Shown: positions 7,478-16,519, numbered from the stretch's first letter. The stretch is DNA of 64,000 nt from Dehalococcoidia bacterium (GCA_030619685.1 JAUXAX010000003.1:38451-102450); one strand, 5' to 3'. The notes: a model not told the origin generated them from the letters alone. Program-made: numbers and translations.

Positions 7478-10108
7478 ATGACTGGCGATGAACTCAGGGA
7501 GAAGTTTCTCCTTTTTTTTGAACAAAGGGGGCACAAGATTGTTCCCGGCTCGTCCCTTGTCCCTCTGGGGGATCCCACGCTCCTTTTGACCAGCGCCGGC
7601 ATGGTCCAGTTCAAGCCTTACTTCACAGGAGAGGCAGTTCCCCCCTCGCCAAGGCTGGCATCGTGTCAGAAGTGCTTCCGAACCACTGACATGGAATCGG
7701 TAGGCAATCTCAAGCACCTGACCTTCTTCGAGATGCTGGGCAATTTCAGCATCGGCGATTATTTCAAGGAGGAGGCTATCGCCTGGGCCTGGGAGTTTGT
7801 CATCGATTGGCTCAAGCTGCCTAGGGAGAAGCTCTGGATTACCATCTTCCTCGACGATGATGAGTCCTGCGACCACTGGCAGGGGGTGGGGGTAGCACCG
7901 GAGCGCATAGGCCGTTATGGGGAGGAGGACAATTTCTGGGGCCCCGCAGGGGAGACCGGGCCCTGTGGGCCTTGCAGCGAGATCCACTACGATTTGGGCG
8001 AGGAGTACGGTTGTGGCCCTAAGTGCTCGCCTGGCTGTGATTGCGGGCGTTTCCTCGAAATCTGGAACCTGGTTTTTACGGAGTACTACCAGGACGCAGA
8101 AGGCAAACGCACACCGCTGCCCCAGAAGAATATAGACACCGGGATGGGTCTGGAACGGACGGCGGCGGTGCTCCAGGGCAAGCGCTCCCTTTACGAAACC
8201 GACCTCTTTGCTCCCATCGTACAGCGAGTCTCTGAGTTGACAGGGCGTCGATATGGTGAGGATGAGGAAACGGATCGCGTGATTAGGATAGTGGCGGAGC
8301 ACGCGCGTGCCATCACCTTCTTGGCTGGCGATGGCGTGATGCCCTCCAATGAGGGGAGGGGCTACGTGCTGCGGCGGGTGCTCAGGCGTGCTGCTCTCTT
8401 TGGCAGAAACCTGGGCCTGGAGAAGGCCTTCCTTGCCCAGATTGCAGAGGCGGTCATTGCCAGGATGGGACATGTCTACCCCGAATTGGCGGCAAACCGT
8501 GACCGCATCGTAAACGCTATCGATATGGAGGAGGCGAGGTTCGCCGAGACGCTTGACATAGGGTTGAGAATACTCGGTGACATCGTGCAACAAGCCAGGA
8601 GGGTAGGGGGAATGGTTTCCGGCCGGGAGATATTCCGCCTTTACGACACCTATGGCTTCCCTCCGGAGTCGACTGTGGAGCTTGCTTTTGAAAACGGGCT
8701 GACAGCCGATCTAGAGGGGTTTGGAAAAGAGATGGAAAAGCAACGGGAACGGGCGCGGGCAGCGCATAAGTTCACGCTGGGCGATAGGGAAGCGGCAGCG
8801 GACTATGCCTCGATGTCACTGCCGCCGACTGAGTTTGTCGGCTATGAGCGGACTCGCTGCAGGGCAAGGGTCATTAGCCTGGCGGCTGATGGCAGGTCTC
8901 ATGAAGAAGCTCACAAGGGTCAGCAGGTCGAGGTGGTCTTGGACAGGACAGCTTTCTATGCTGAGATGGGCGGCCAAGTAGCTGATACTGGAGAGATCAT
9001 CGGCAGGCGGGGGAAGATAGTTATCAGCAATACAGTCTGGGTTGGTGCGGAAATCGTCGTTCATCGGGGGGAGGTGGTGCAGGGGAGCGTACTTCTTAAT
9101 GAGGAGGTGACGGCGGTTGTTGGGCAATCCCGGCGCCTCGACATCGCCCGCAACCATACTGCTACCCATCTGCTTCAGGCCGCCCTGCGCCGGGTCTTGG
9201 GCAGCCACGTACGCCAGATGGGATCGCTGGTAGCCCCGGATCACTTCAGATTCGATTTCTCCTCTGAGGCCCCGGTGCTCAGGGAAGAGCTGGACCAGAT
9301 ACAGCGAATAGTAAATGAGGGCATACGCCGGAACCTGCTGGTGACTAAGAAAGAGGTGCCCTACACCCAGGCTGTGGCTCAAGGGGCGATAGCCCTCTTC
9401 GGCGAGAAGTATGGAGATGTGGTCAGGGTGGTGGGGATTGGACGAGGCAGGTCTGCGGTGAGCCTTGAGGTCTGCGGTGGCACCCATGTCAACAGGACAG
9501 GTGGTATCGGGTTTTTCCATATACTCAGCGAGGGCAGCATCGGGTCCGGTATGCGCCGCATCGAGGCGGTGACCGGGAGTGGAGCGGAGGCGCTGATTGA
9601 AGAGCGCGTTTCCACACTGGAAAAGATAGCTCATCAGCTTCAGGTGCCCACCGCCGATGTTGAGGACAAATTAGGGAGCGTTCTCCAAGAACTCGATGCG
9701 GAGCGCAAGCGTGCCATTGCTCTGGAGCGACAGTTGTCCCAGGAGACTGCTGAGTCGCTGCTTGCGCAGGTGGAGTCGGTTAACGGAGTCTCCGTCCTGG
9801 CAGTCAGTGTCCCAGCTTCGAATATCGATGTTCTGCGCCACATGGGTGACATATTGAGGGAGCGGCTGGGCAGCGCAGTAATCGTGCTGGGCGCGGTTTG
9901 GGCCGACAGGCCCAACTTTCTGGCAATGGTGACCTCTGATCTCGTCGCTCGCGGGCTGAACGCGGGGGACATCGTTAGAGAGGTAGCTGGGGAGACAGGT
10001 GGCAGCGGCGGGGGCCGACCTCAACTGGGACAGGGCGGCGGCAAGGAAAAGGACAGGCTCGAACAGGCGCTAAGTTTAGTTGCTAAGCTGGTGAAGGAGA
10101 AGGTTTAG
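7478..10108 (+). CDS. alaS: Alanyl-tRNA synthetase
   Basis: 876 residues, the normal length. The class II catalytic core starts at residue 1 with MVQFKPYF, RTTDMESVGN and the motif 2 FFEMLGNFS. The region FWGPAGETGPCGPCSE and GRFLEIWN is typical. The editing domain shows NHTATHLLQ and CGGTHVNRTG, supplying the His and Cys zinc ligands. The C-terminal C-Ala region ends with a Gly-rich GGSGGGRPQLGQGG. It charges tRNA-Ala and clears Ser/Gly mischarging. An insertion with Cys residues (CGPKCSPGCDCG, about residues 178-189) may hold an extra metal site. It is followed 3 bp later by ruvX, a common pairing. Confidence 0.98.
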   Translation: MTGDELREKFLLFFEQRGHKIVPGSSLVPLGDPTLLLTSAGMVQFKPYFTGEAVPPSPRLASCQKCFRTTDMESVGNLKHLTFFEMLGNFSIGDYFKEEAIAWAWEFVIDWLKLPREKLWITIFLDDDESCDHWQGVGVAPERIGRYGEEDNFWGPAGETGPCGPCSEIHYDLGEEYGCGPKCSPGCDCGRFLEIWNLVFTEYYQDAEGKRTPLPQKNIDTGMGLERTAAVLQGKRSLYETDLFAPIVQRVSELTGRRYGEDEETDRVIRIVAEHARAITFLAGDGVMPSNEGRGYVLRRVLRRAALFGRNLGLEKAFLAQIAEAVIARMGHVYPELAANRDRIVNAIDMEEARFAETLDIGLRILGDIVQQARRVGGMVSGREIFRLYDTYGFPPESTVELAFENGLTADLEGFGKEMEKQRERARAAHKFTLGDREAAADYASMSLPPTEFVGYERTRCRARVISLAADGRSHEEAHKGQQVEVVLDRTAFYAEMGGQVADTGEIIGRRGKIVISNTVWVGAEIVVHRGEVVQGSVLLNEEVTAVVGQSRRLDIARNHTATHLLQAALRRVLGSHVRQMGSLVAPDHFRFDFSSEAPVLREELDQIQRIVNEGIRRNLLVTKKEVPYTQAVAQGAIALFGEKYGDVVRVVGIGRGRSAVSLEVCGGTHVNRTGGIGFFHILSEGSIGSGMRRIEAVTGSGAEALIEERVSTLEKIAHQLQVPTADVEDKLGSVLQELDAERKRAIALERQLSQETAESLLAQVESVNGVSVLAVSVPASNIDVLRHMGDILRERLGSAVIVLGAVWADRPNFLAMVTSDLVARGLNAGDIVREVAGETGGSGGGRPQLGQGGGKEKDRLEQALSLVAKLVKEKV

Positions 10109-10111
10109 GGA

Positions 10112-10531
10112 ATGCGTGTCCTCGGGCTTGACATGGGGGAGAGGCGAATCGGGGTGGCACTAAGCGACCCCGAGGGAATCATTGCAATCGCTCTAACAGT
10201 AATCGAGAGAAAGTCAGAGGATGCCGACCTAAAGCAGCTCATTGATCTCACACACGAACACGAGGTTGAGCGTATCGTCATCGGGCTGCCTCGTTCGCTG
10301 GACGGCAGCTTGGGCAAACAAGCGCAGGCCGTTGAGGCCTTCGTTGAATCGCTTGCAAGGCGCACTGAGCTTCCTGTAGTTACCTGGGACGAGCGGCTGT
10401 CCACGGTTGCTGCCGCGCGGATGATGATAGAGGCCGGGGTGAAACGAGATAAGAGAAAAAAAAGGCTTGACTCCGTGGCAGCAGCCTTTATCTTGCAAGG
10501 CTACCTCGACCGAGAGAGAAGCGATAAGTGA
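10112..10531 (+). CDS. ruvX: RuvX/YqgF family Holliday-junction resolvase-like protein
   Basis: 139 residues with the RNase H-like fold signature: LGLDMGERRIGVALSD at the N-terminus, VIGLPRSLDGS and VTWDERLSTVAA, where the acidic residues form the active site. Members act in pre-16S rRNA maturation and possibly in Holliday junction processing. It starts 3 bp after alaS and is presumably co-transcribed. Confidence 0.95.
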   Translation: MRVLGLDMGERRIGVALSDPEGIIAIALTVIERKSEDADLKQLIDLTHEHEVERIVIGLPRSLDGSLGKQAQAVEAFVESLARRTELPVVTWDERLSTVAAARMMIEAGVKRDKRKKRLDSVAAAFILQGYLDRERSDK

Positions 10532-10552
10532 CAGCTGAAGGCTTGCCGGTAG

Positions 10553-10603
10553 CGTCGTGACTCCTGTCACGACGAAGAATTCGTTGCCACAGGAGTGGCA
10601 ACG
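10553..10603 (+). repeat. Dispersed repeat A, copy 1: twin hairpins with complementary loops
   Basis: Hairpin 1 spans 10553-10574 (stem CGTCGTGAC / GTCACGACG, loop TCCT). Hairpin 2 spans 10582-10603 (stem CGTTGCCAC / GTGGCAACG, loop AGGA). Both stems are 9 bp and the two loops are reverse complements. The repeat unit is longer, about 10532-10675, sharing flanks such as GCTTGCCGGTAG and GATTTCGTGCTTCGG with copy 3. It sits between ruvX and aroE. Confidence 0.9.
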
Positions 10604-10687
10604 CTTCTCGGTTATTTGAACTTTGAACATGCGATATTGTTTAGGATTTCGTGCTTCGGATTTAGTGCTTTAATTAAAGGGCATTCT

Positions 10688-11560
10688 ATGACGAGTTTTG
10701 TTGGCCTGATTGGGCATGGTTTGAAGCATTCGATCTCGCCGCTGTTTCAGCAGGCTGCTTTTGACCACCTGGGCCTGGATATTCGCTATGAGGCTTGGGA
10801 GACGGAGCCATCGGAGCTGGAGAAAGTCTTGGAGAAGGTGCGCGGGCCGTCAATCCTGGGGGCGAATGTCACTGTGCCCCACAAGGAGGCGGTGGTACCC
10901 TTGATGAACGGGTTCGATGACCTCGCCCGGGAGATCGGGGCGGTGAATACCATAGTGAACCGAGGGGGCCGCCTTGAGGGCTGCAATACCGATGCCGGCG
11001 GCTTCTTAAGGGCGCTAGGCCGGGAGGGAGGCTTTGACCCGGCGGGCAAGGGGGTGGTGCTCTTAGGCGCTGGAGGGGTAGCACGCGCGGCAAGCTTCGC
11101 CCTGGCAAGGGCAGGGGTGAAGTCGCTTGTCATTACAGATATTATCGAGGAAAAGGCACATGAGCTGGTATCAGACCTTGAGCGAAGCCTGGCTGGCACT
11201 CAAGGGCCAGCCCCAGAGATAAGGGCGCTCTTGCCGGATGACCCTCAGTTTGGGGAAGGGCTATCAGGATGCGACCTTTTGGTCAACTGTACCCCAATGG
11301 GGATGAAGCACAGCGCCGGTGAGGGCGAATCGCCCCTGGAGGCGCGGCTCATCCCGAAACGAGCGCTGGTCTACGATGTGGTTTATAATCCGATAGAGAC
11401 GCCACTGCTCGCCGATGCCAAAAGGGCAGGGGCGAGCACCTTAGGCGGGCTTGCCATGCTTGTCTACCAGGGTGCAGCGGCATTCGAGCTCTGGACAGGC
11501 AAAAAAGCCTCAGTTGACATAATGATGGAGGCGGCAACAAAGGCGCTGGAACAGAAGTAG
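10688..11560 (+). CDS. aroE: Shikimate dehydrogenase
   Basis: 290 residues from ATG 10688, which follows an AAAGGG site; an upstream in-frame ATG at 10595 would read through repeat A and is rejected. The substrate site shows HSISPLFQ and NVTVPHKE, with GAVNTIV and CNTDAGGF. The NADP-binding loop is LLGAGGVARAA. Other motifs are NCTPMGM and the C-terminal GGLAMLVYQGAAAFELWTG. It reduces 3-dehydroshikimate to shikimate. It opens a shikimate block with aroC, a TIM-barrel gene and aroKB. Confidence 0.96.
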   Translation: MTSFVGLIGHGLKHSISPLFQQAAFDHLGLDIRYEAWETEPSELEKVLEKVRGPSILGANVTVPHKEAVVPLMNGFDDLAREIGAVNTIVNRGGRLEGCNTDAGGFLRALGREGGFDPAGKGVVLLGAGGVARAASFALARAGVKSLVITDIIEEKAHELVSDLERSLAGTQGPAPEIRALLPDDPQFGEGLSGCDLLVNCTPMGMKHSAGEGESPLEARLIPKRALVYDVVYNPIETPLLADAKRAGASTLGGLAMLVYQGAAAFELWTGKKASVDIMMEAATKALEQK

Positions 11561-11602
11561 CACCAACCTACTGCTTAGTCGAGCAGTGTAGAGGAGTTCT
11601 CG

Positions 11603-12763
11603 ATGTTTCGTTTTCTAACCGCAGGTGAATCTCACGGCAAGGGGCTGGTGGCCGTCATCGAGGGGGTACCCGCAGGGCTGGCTCTTGATGAGGATTACAT
11701 AGCTCGCGACCTCGCTCGCCGCCAGGCTGGATACGGCAGGGGAGCCCGCATGGATATCGAGCAGGACCGCGCCGAAATCCTATCCGGGGTACGCCATGGG
11801 TTGACTATGGGCAGCCCCATCTCACTTCTCATATGGAACCGCGATTGGGAGAACTGGGAGCAGACAATGAGCATCTCAGCTGTGGAGCAGGAGGTCGAGC
11901 CTCTGACACAGCTCCGCCCCGGCCACGCTGACCTGGCAGGGGCCATGAAGTACGGTCTCGACGATGTCCGCCCTATTCTGGAGCGGGCCAGCGCCCGGGA
12001 GACAGCGAGCCGAGTCGCTGTCGGCGCTGTGGCCCGCAAACTGCTCGCGGAGTTCGGTATCGAGATACACAGCCATACGGTCTGTATTGGGGGGCGCTGG
12101 AGCAGTCAAGTCGAGCCTATTGACTGGGCTGGGGTGGAAAGTTCGCCCCTTCGCTGCGCCGATAGCGAGGCTGAAAGGGCTATGCTTTCTGCCATCGATG
12201 AGGCCAAGGAAGCAGGGGACAGCCTGGGTGGTGTTTTCGAGGTCATTGCTAGCGGCGTGCCTATTGGCCTGGGGAGCCATGTCCACTGGGACCGCAAGCT
12301 CGATGGCAGGATAGCCCAGGCGATGATGAGCATAAACGCGGTGAAAGGTGTGGAGATCGGGGCAGGATTTGCCGTGGCAGACCTTCCTGGCTCACAGGTT
12401 CACGATAGAATCGAGCTTGATGCGGAGCATCGGTGGAGACACGCCACAAACCGCGCTGGGGGGATTGAGGGGGGTATGAGTAACGGCGAGCCGATAGTCG
12501 TTCGCGCCGCTGTTAAGCCGATTCCAACTCTAGCTAAACCTTTGCCCTCGGCCGATTTGAGAACCGGCGCAGCAGTTCAGGCTCATTTCGAACGAAGCGA
12601 TGTCTGTGTGGTTCCCGCCGCGGGGGTTATCGGGGAGGCGGTGCTGGCCATAGTCCTCGCGGAAGCGGTGTTGGAGAAGTTCGGGGGCGACCATACTGCC
12701 GAGACTTTGCGCAACTATCGAAGCTATCTAGACTCAATAGGTCCCAGAGAAAGGCATGAGTAA
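11603..12763 (+). CDS. aroC: Chorismate synthase
   Basis: 386 residues. N-terminal FRFLTAGESHGKGL, then RRQAGYGRGARMDIE, LRPGHADLAGAMKYG, the SARETASRVAVGAVA helix and GGIEGGMSNGEPI are all family signatures. It converts EPSP to chorismate using reduced FMN. A GAGGAG site precedes the ATG. Its end overlaps the next gene start by 8 bp, so the block is tightly coupled. Confidence 0.97.
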   Translation: MFRFLTAGESHGKGLVAVIEGVPAGLALDEDYIARDLARRQAGYGRGARMDIEQDRAEILSGVRHGLTMGSPISLLIWNRDWENWEQTMSISAVEQEVEPLTQLRPGHADLAGAMKYGLDDVRPILERASARETASRVAVGAVARKLLAEFGIEIHSHTVCIGGRWSSQVEPIDWAGVESSPLRCADSEAERAMLSAIDEAKEAGDSLGGVFEVIASGVPIGLGSHVHWDRKLDGRIAQAMMSINAVKGVEIGAGFAVADLPGSQVHDRIELDAEHRWRHATNRAGGIEGGMSNGEPIVVRAAVKPIPTLAKPLPSADLRTGAAVQAHFERSDVCVVPAAGVIGEAVLAIVLAEAVLEKFGGDHTAETLRNYRSYLDSIGPRERHE

Positions 12764-13604
12764 ACTCGGCTTTCACTGTCATCAAACTGACATCCTTGAG
12801 GAGATTATAGGCGGCAATGGCCTCAACCGCGGCGAGTTCTATAACCTTCCCGCCGATGATCTTCCCAAGCTTAGACGACTGATCCAACATCATAACCTTG
12901 ACTGGAGCATACATGCTCCGTTGATCCAGCTTGGCTGGTATCCTCAGCCTCCGACCTGGTCTTTTCTTTGCGACGTGGACAGGGATAACAGGGAATTGAC
13001 TATGAAGATGATCATCCTGACCATGGATCAAGCCGAGGAATACGGGGCTGAATACGTGGTAGTTCATTTTCCATCGCCGACATCGGATGCCTCTGGCGAG
13101 AGCGAGGCAAAACTCGAGGAGATTGCCTGGAGGAGCTGCGAGCGCCTCGCCGAGCTCAGCTTCAAGAGAGGTATTCCCATTCATATAGAGGGTGTGGGTC
13201 AAAGTCGTCTGATTAATGCCGAATTTCTGAGCGCGGTGCTGAAAGAGTACTCTCCATTGCGCTACTGTTTTGACACTGCTCATGCGCATTTGGCTGCCCT
13301 TGACAATGGCTTTGATCTTTACGATTTTGAGGTGGGACTTCTACCGTATCTGGGCTCGATCCATCTTTGGAATACCCGTAATCGGGACGATTATCTCGCC
13401 TTTCGACATATCCCGATACACCCTAGCCAGAGGGTTGAGGATGGCTGGGTTGACATCGCCCGGGTGCTACACAGCCTGGACCCTGATAAAGACTCACTTC
13501 CTATTATCTTTGAGAGTGAGCCTGCCTATCCTGAGGCACTGGGAGACTATGACTATCGAGAAGGGGTAAAGTGGGTAAAGGAACTGCTGGAAACATCATC
13601 CTGA
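12756..13604 (+). CDS. TIM-barrel sugar isomerase/AP-endonuclease-like protein inside the shikimate block
   Basis: 282 residues resembling the xylose-isomerase-like TIM barrel (AP endonuclease family 2). Possible metal and active-site strands are LGFHCHQTD, WSIHAPL, AEYVVVHFPSP, IPIHIEGVG, YCFDTAHAH, GSIHLWNT and IIFESEP, giving the His/Glu/Asp spread typical of the fold. The start overlaps aroC and the end overlaps aroKB by 34 bp, so it belongs to the same operon. The superfamily includes 3-dehydroshikimate dehydratases (AsbF/QuiC), so a role near dehydroshikimate is possible, but I cannot assign a substrate. Confidence 0.75.
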   Translation: MSKLGFHCHQTDILEEIIGGNGLNRGEFYNLPADDLPKLRRLIQHHNLDWSIHAPLIQLGWYPQPPTWSFLCDVDRDNRELTMKMIILTMDQAEEYGAEYVVVHFPSPTSDASGESEAKLEEIAWRSCERLAELSFKRGIPIHIEGVGQSRLINAEFLSAVLKEYSPLRYCFDTAHAHLAALDNGFDLYDFEVGLLPYLGSIHLWNTRNRDDYLAFRHIPIHPSQRVEDGWVDIARVLHSLDPDKDSLPIIFESEPAYPEALGDYDYREGVKWVKELLETSS

Positions 13605-15280
13605 CTGGCTTCTCCTATACCGGCAAAACGAAGGTGGGTCAGGAGGTAGCCAGGAGGTTGGGCTGGAGTTACGTCGATATTGACGAGGAGATTGTCCGCC
13701 TCTGTGGGAAGCCAATTGCCGAGATATTCGCCCAGGATGGGGAGAGCCGATTTCGCGAGCTGGAGAGGGAAGTGCTGGGGAGGGTGTGCCAGGAGAAGGA
13801 GGTGGTTGTCTCCACCGGCGGCGGTGCCATTATGAATGCCTCTAACCGGGAATTGATGATGGCGAGCGGCGTGGTAGTGTGCCTTGAGGCAAAGCCAGCT
13901 ACAATATATCAACGGCTGCTTAAGGATGCGGAGGCCAGCGATGAGCAGGAGGTGCGGCCTCTGCTCGCTGGCCCCGAGCCGTTGAGGCGCATAGGATGGC
14001 TCAAAGGATTCCGTCAGCCCTACTATGCTCTGTCGGACTGGACGGTGCACACTGACAATCTGACCTTCGAGGAGGCGGCAGAAGAGGTGATACGCGGCTG
14101 GAGGTACGGGTGGAGCAAAGAAAGTGAAAGGGTTGTCCTTCTCTCTATGCCCGATGCCAGGGAATCCGATGCTCCATTTTGTGAGCAGCAAGGTGCTGCC
14201 TGCGTGGTTACCACTCCTACCGAGAGCTACCCGGTGTTTGTCGGCTGGGGCTTCCTTGACCAGCTGGGGAGGCGGATGCGAAACGCTGGCCTTCAGGGCA
14301 GGGCCCATATTGTGAGCGATGACCGGGTGTTTCCGCTCTACGGTGACAGGGTGAAGAGTATCTTGGAGGAAACTGGCTTCGCTGTGGACTCTTTGGTAGT
14401 ATCTCAGGGAGAGCGAAGCAAATCCTTTGAGACGGCAGGCAGTATCTACGATTGGCTGGTGGAGCATCGCGCGGAGCGTGGCGATAGCATCGTCGCCCTG
14501 GGTGGGGGAGTGGTGGGAGACCTCGCTGGGTTTGTAGCTTCTACCTTTCTCCGTGGCTTGCCCCTGGTTCAGATACCCACTAGCTTGGTCGGTATGGTCG
14601 ATGCCGCTGTCGGGGGGAAGGTGGGGATAAATCATCCCGAGGGCAAGAACCTGATTGGAGCCTTCTACCAGCCGCGGCTGGTGCTTGCCGATATCCAGAC
14701 CCTGACCACTCTGCCGCGGCGGGAGTTGGTCTCCGGTTGGGCAGAGGTAATAAAGCATGCCATGATCCGCGACCTGCATCTGCTGAGGCTCCTCGAGGAG
14801 CGGTCACAGGAGCTTCTTGAACTGGAGAAGGAAGCTGCCACCGAGGTAGTGGCACGAAGCGCCACCATTAAGGCCGAGGTAGTGAGCGAGGACGAGAAAG
14901 AGCTGGGGATACGGACTATTCTGAACTACGGGCATACGATTGGGCACGGCCTGGAGGCAGCCACGAACTACGAGCGTTTTCTCCATGGGGAGGCGGTCGC
15001 TATTGGTATGATGGGGGCAGCTATGATCAGCCAACGGCTGGGGCTGCTCTCCCAGGAGGTCGTGGAGCGGCAGGAAGTCCTGCTGCGCAGATTCGACCTG
15101 CCTGCGGGCTGCTCTGATGTCGATATAGAAGGTATCCTGCGGGCCATGGAACTCGATAAGAAGGTGAGAGCGGAGAGTGTGAGGTGGGTCTTGCTCGCTG
15201 GCGTTGGCCAGCCGGTGATTCGTGATGATGTCCCCCGTGAAGTAGCGGCGGGTGTCATTCGGGAGCTGTTGCAAAGTTAG
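13571..15280 (+). CDS. aroKB: Bifunctional shikimate kinase / 3-dehydroquinate synthase fusion
   Basis: 569 residues from GTG 13571. Residues 1-175 are shikimate kinase: GFSYTGKTKVG (Walker A), DIDEEIVRLCGKPI, FRELEREVL and VVSTGGGAIM. Residues about 200-569 are 3-dehydroquinate synthase: SQGERSKSFE, ALGGGVVGDLAGFVAST, QIPTSLVGMVDAAVGGK, GWAEVIKHAMI, NYGHTIGHGLE (metal ligands) and HGEAVAIGM. Such AroK-AroB fusions are known, for example in Thermotoga. The start lies 34 bp inside the previous gene and has a purine-rich site. Confidence 0.95.
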   Translation: MGKGTAGNIILTGFSYTGKTKVGQEVARRLGWSYVDIDEEIVRLCGKPIAEIFAQDGESRFRELEREVLGRVCQEKEVVVSTGGGAIMNASNRELMMASGVVVCLEAKPATIYQRLLKDAEASDEQEVRPLLAGPEPLRRIGWLKGFRQPYYALSDWTVHTDNLTFEEAAEEVIRGWRYGWSKESERVVLLSMPDARESDAPFCEQQGAACVVTTPTESYPVFVGWGFLDQLGRRMRNAGLQGRAHIVSDDRVFPLYGDRVKSILEETGFAVDSLVVSQGERSKSFETAGSIYDWLVEHRAERGDSIVALGGGVVGDLAGFVASTFLRGLPLVQIPTSLVGMVDAAVGGKVGINHPEGKNLIGAFYQPRLVLADIQTLTTLPRRELVSGWAEVIKHAMIRDLHLLRLLEERSQELLELEKEAATEVVARSATIKAEVVSEDEKELGIRTILNYGHTIGHGLEAATNYERFLHGEAVAIGMMGAAMISQRLGLLSQEVVERQEVLLRRFDLPAGCSDVDIEGILRAMELDKKVRAESVRWVLLAGVGQPVIRDDVPREVAAGVIRELLQS

Positions 15281-15334
15281 ATAACCCCCATGGGCGAGTG
15301 TCTACCACGAATGATGAGCATTTATATGCCAGAT

Positions 15335-15480
15335 GCCGTTCGTGGTGAGCCCTTCGACAAGCTCAGGGCGAACGGGGCAAACTCTGTTTTCGAAGCAAAG
15401 GTCGGCTTGCACAAAAGATTCACTTTGCCGTTCGTGGTGAGCCAGTCGAACCATGAACGGCCCCCCCGCGTACGCGGGGG
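15335..15480 (+). repeat. Dispersed repeat E (two imperfect palindromes) plus a perfect 18-bp palindrome
   Basis: The 318-bp gap after aroKB holds no gene. Unit 1 (15335-15378) has stems CCGTTCG (15336-15342) and CGAACGG (15369-15375) around the common CTTCGACAAGCTCAGG core. Unit 2 (15428-15460) has stems CCGTTCGTGG and CCATGAACGG. The perfect palindrome CCCCCGCGTACGCGGGGG occupies 15463-15480. The core resembles a palindromic repeat spread across many bacterial genomes (from memory). Confidence 0.8.
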
Positions 15481-15598
15481 CTCAGGGCCAAGGATGTGGG
15501 ACGTATCCCGGTAGTGGATCGCAACGACACTACGAGACTAATGGGAGTATTGCGGCGGCATGATATTATAAGGGCGTACAGGAAAAAACTCGAGGAGA

Positions 15599-16513
15599 GT
15601 GTCAGGCGTGACAGAGGCTACTGAAGCGGCTCAGCGCACATTGGTGCATGAGCTGGGTGGAAAACCCCAGGGAAGGGGGATTATTGACTATGTCACGGTG
15701 CTCAAACCGCGCGAGACCGTTTTGCTAACCTTCATTGGAGTTTGCTCAGTAATCATTGCCGCGCAGGGCAGCGCCCCGCTCGATGTGCTCTTGCTCGCCC
15801 TGGCGGCGATTACACTGGGCAGCGCGGGCGCTAACGGCGTGACCAATTACCTTGACCGGGGCATCGATGCCAGGATGATGAGGACCCATCTACGGTCGCT
15901 GCCAGCGAAGCGGATAGCTCCTCCCAAAAAGGCGCTGGTGTGGAGCGTGTTTCTGGTTCTTGTTGCGCTGACTCTGGCATGGTTCCTGCATCCACTTGCC
16001 TTCGTCTTCGGTCTTAGCGGCACCGTCGCAGCCTCAGTGTTTCGTAAAAGGGTGATGTGCGTCATTCAAGGTGGGATCGCGGGTTGTGCCCCGGTGCTCA
16101 TCGGTTACGTGGCTGTCACCCACCGACTGGATATAACTGTTCTCTTCCTTTGTATTCTTATCGCCGTCTGGATCCCGCTGCATGTTTGGAGCGTTATGGT
16201 CGCCAACCGTGAAGACTATCTCCAGGCTGGGGTTGCATATTTCCCTGTCACCTGGAAGGCCGAGGATGCCATAAAGTTCTTATTGGTGTTATCGGTTCTG
16301 CTTTACGCAGCCTCTATCGCTCTCTGGGCGGTTGGCGACTTCGGTTGGCTCTATTTCGGGGTAGCGAACATCCTGGGCATCATCATGGTCTATGCCAACT
16401 ACAATCTCTTCAAGAGCGGTGTCTCCCGGGACGCGTGGAAGGTGTACAAGCTTTCCGCTTTTCCTTATCTGGGTGTGATTTTCACGGTCCTCTGTTTGAA
16501 TTTCTGGGTCTAA
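15599..16513 (+). CDS. ctaB: Heme O synthase-like (protoheme IX farnesyltransferase) UbiA-family prenyltransferase
   Basis: 304 residues, with about eight hydrophobic helices. The first aspartate motif NYLDRGIDARMMRTHLRSLP matches the CtaB form (N, D, D and RT near RPLP). The second loop WIPLHVWSVM followed by EDYLQAGVAYFPVTW matches the PPHFWALA...DYxxAGIPMLP region of CtaB. The predicted role is farnesylation of heme b to heme O in the membrane. Starts with GTG after a GAGGAG site; a second in-frame GTG (15608) is possible. No cytochrome oxidase genes are in view, so substrate identity is uncertain. Confidence 0.82.
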   Translation: MSGVTEATEAAQRTLVHELGGKPQGRGIIDYVTVLKPRETVLLTFIGVCSVIIAAQGSAPLDVLLLALAAITLGSAGANGVTNYLDRGIDARMMRTHLRSLPAKRIAPPKKALVWSVFLVLVALTLAWFLHPLAFVFGLSGTVAASVFRKRVMCVIQGGIAGCAPVLIGYVAVTHRLDITVLFLCILIAVWIPLHVWSVMVANREDYLQAGVAYFPVTWKAEDAIKFLLVLSVLLYAASIALWAVGDFGWLYFGVANILGIIMVYANYNLFKSGVSRDAWKVYKLSAFPYLGVIFTVLCLNFWV

Positions 16514-16519
16514 TTCTTA

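Noticed and set aside
7265..8593. Long antisense open frame (442 codons) across the 5' part of alaS
   Set aside because: It lies opposite an unmistakable alanyl-tRNA synthetase; its composition is what a GC-rich gene gives in the opposite frame, and no family features are seen.
8816..9634. Antisense open frame over the alaS editing domain
   Set aside because: Shadow frame without a ribosome binding site or family resemblance.
10595..10687. N-terminal extension of aroE
   Set aside because: The extension starts inside repeat A and is not conserved in shikimate dehydrogenases; ATG 10688 has a good ribosome binding site.
13553..14779. Antisense open frame of 408 codons over aroKB
   Set aside because: Shadow of the fused shikimate gene: rich in His/Pro/Leu, no recognisable motif.
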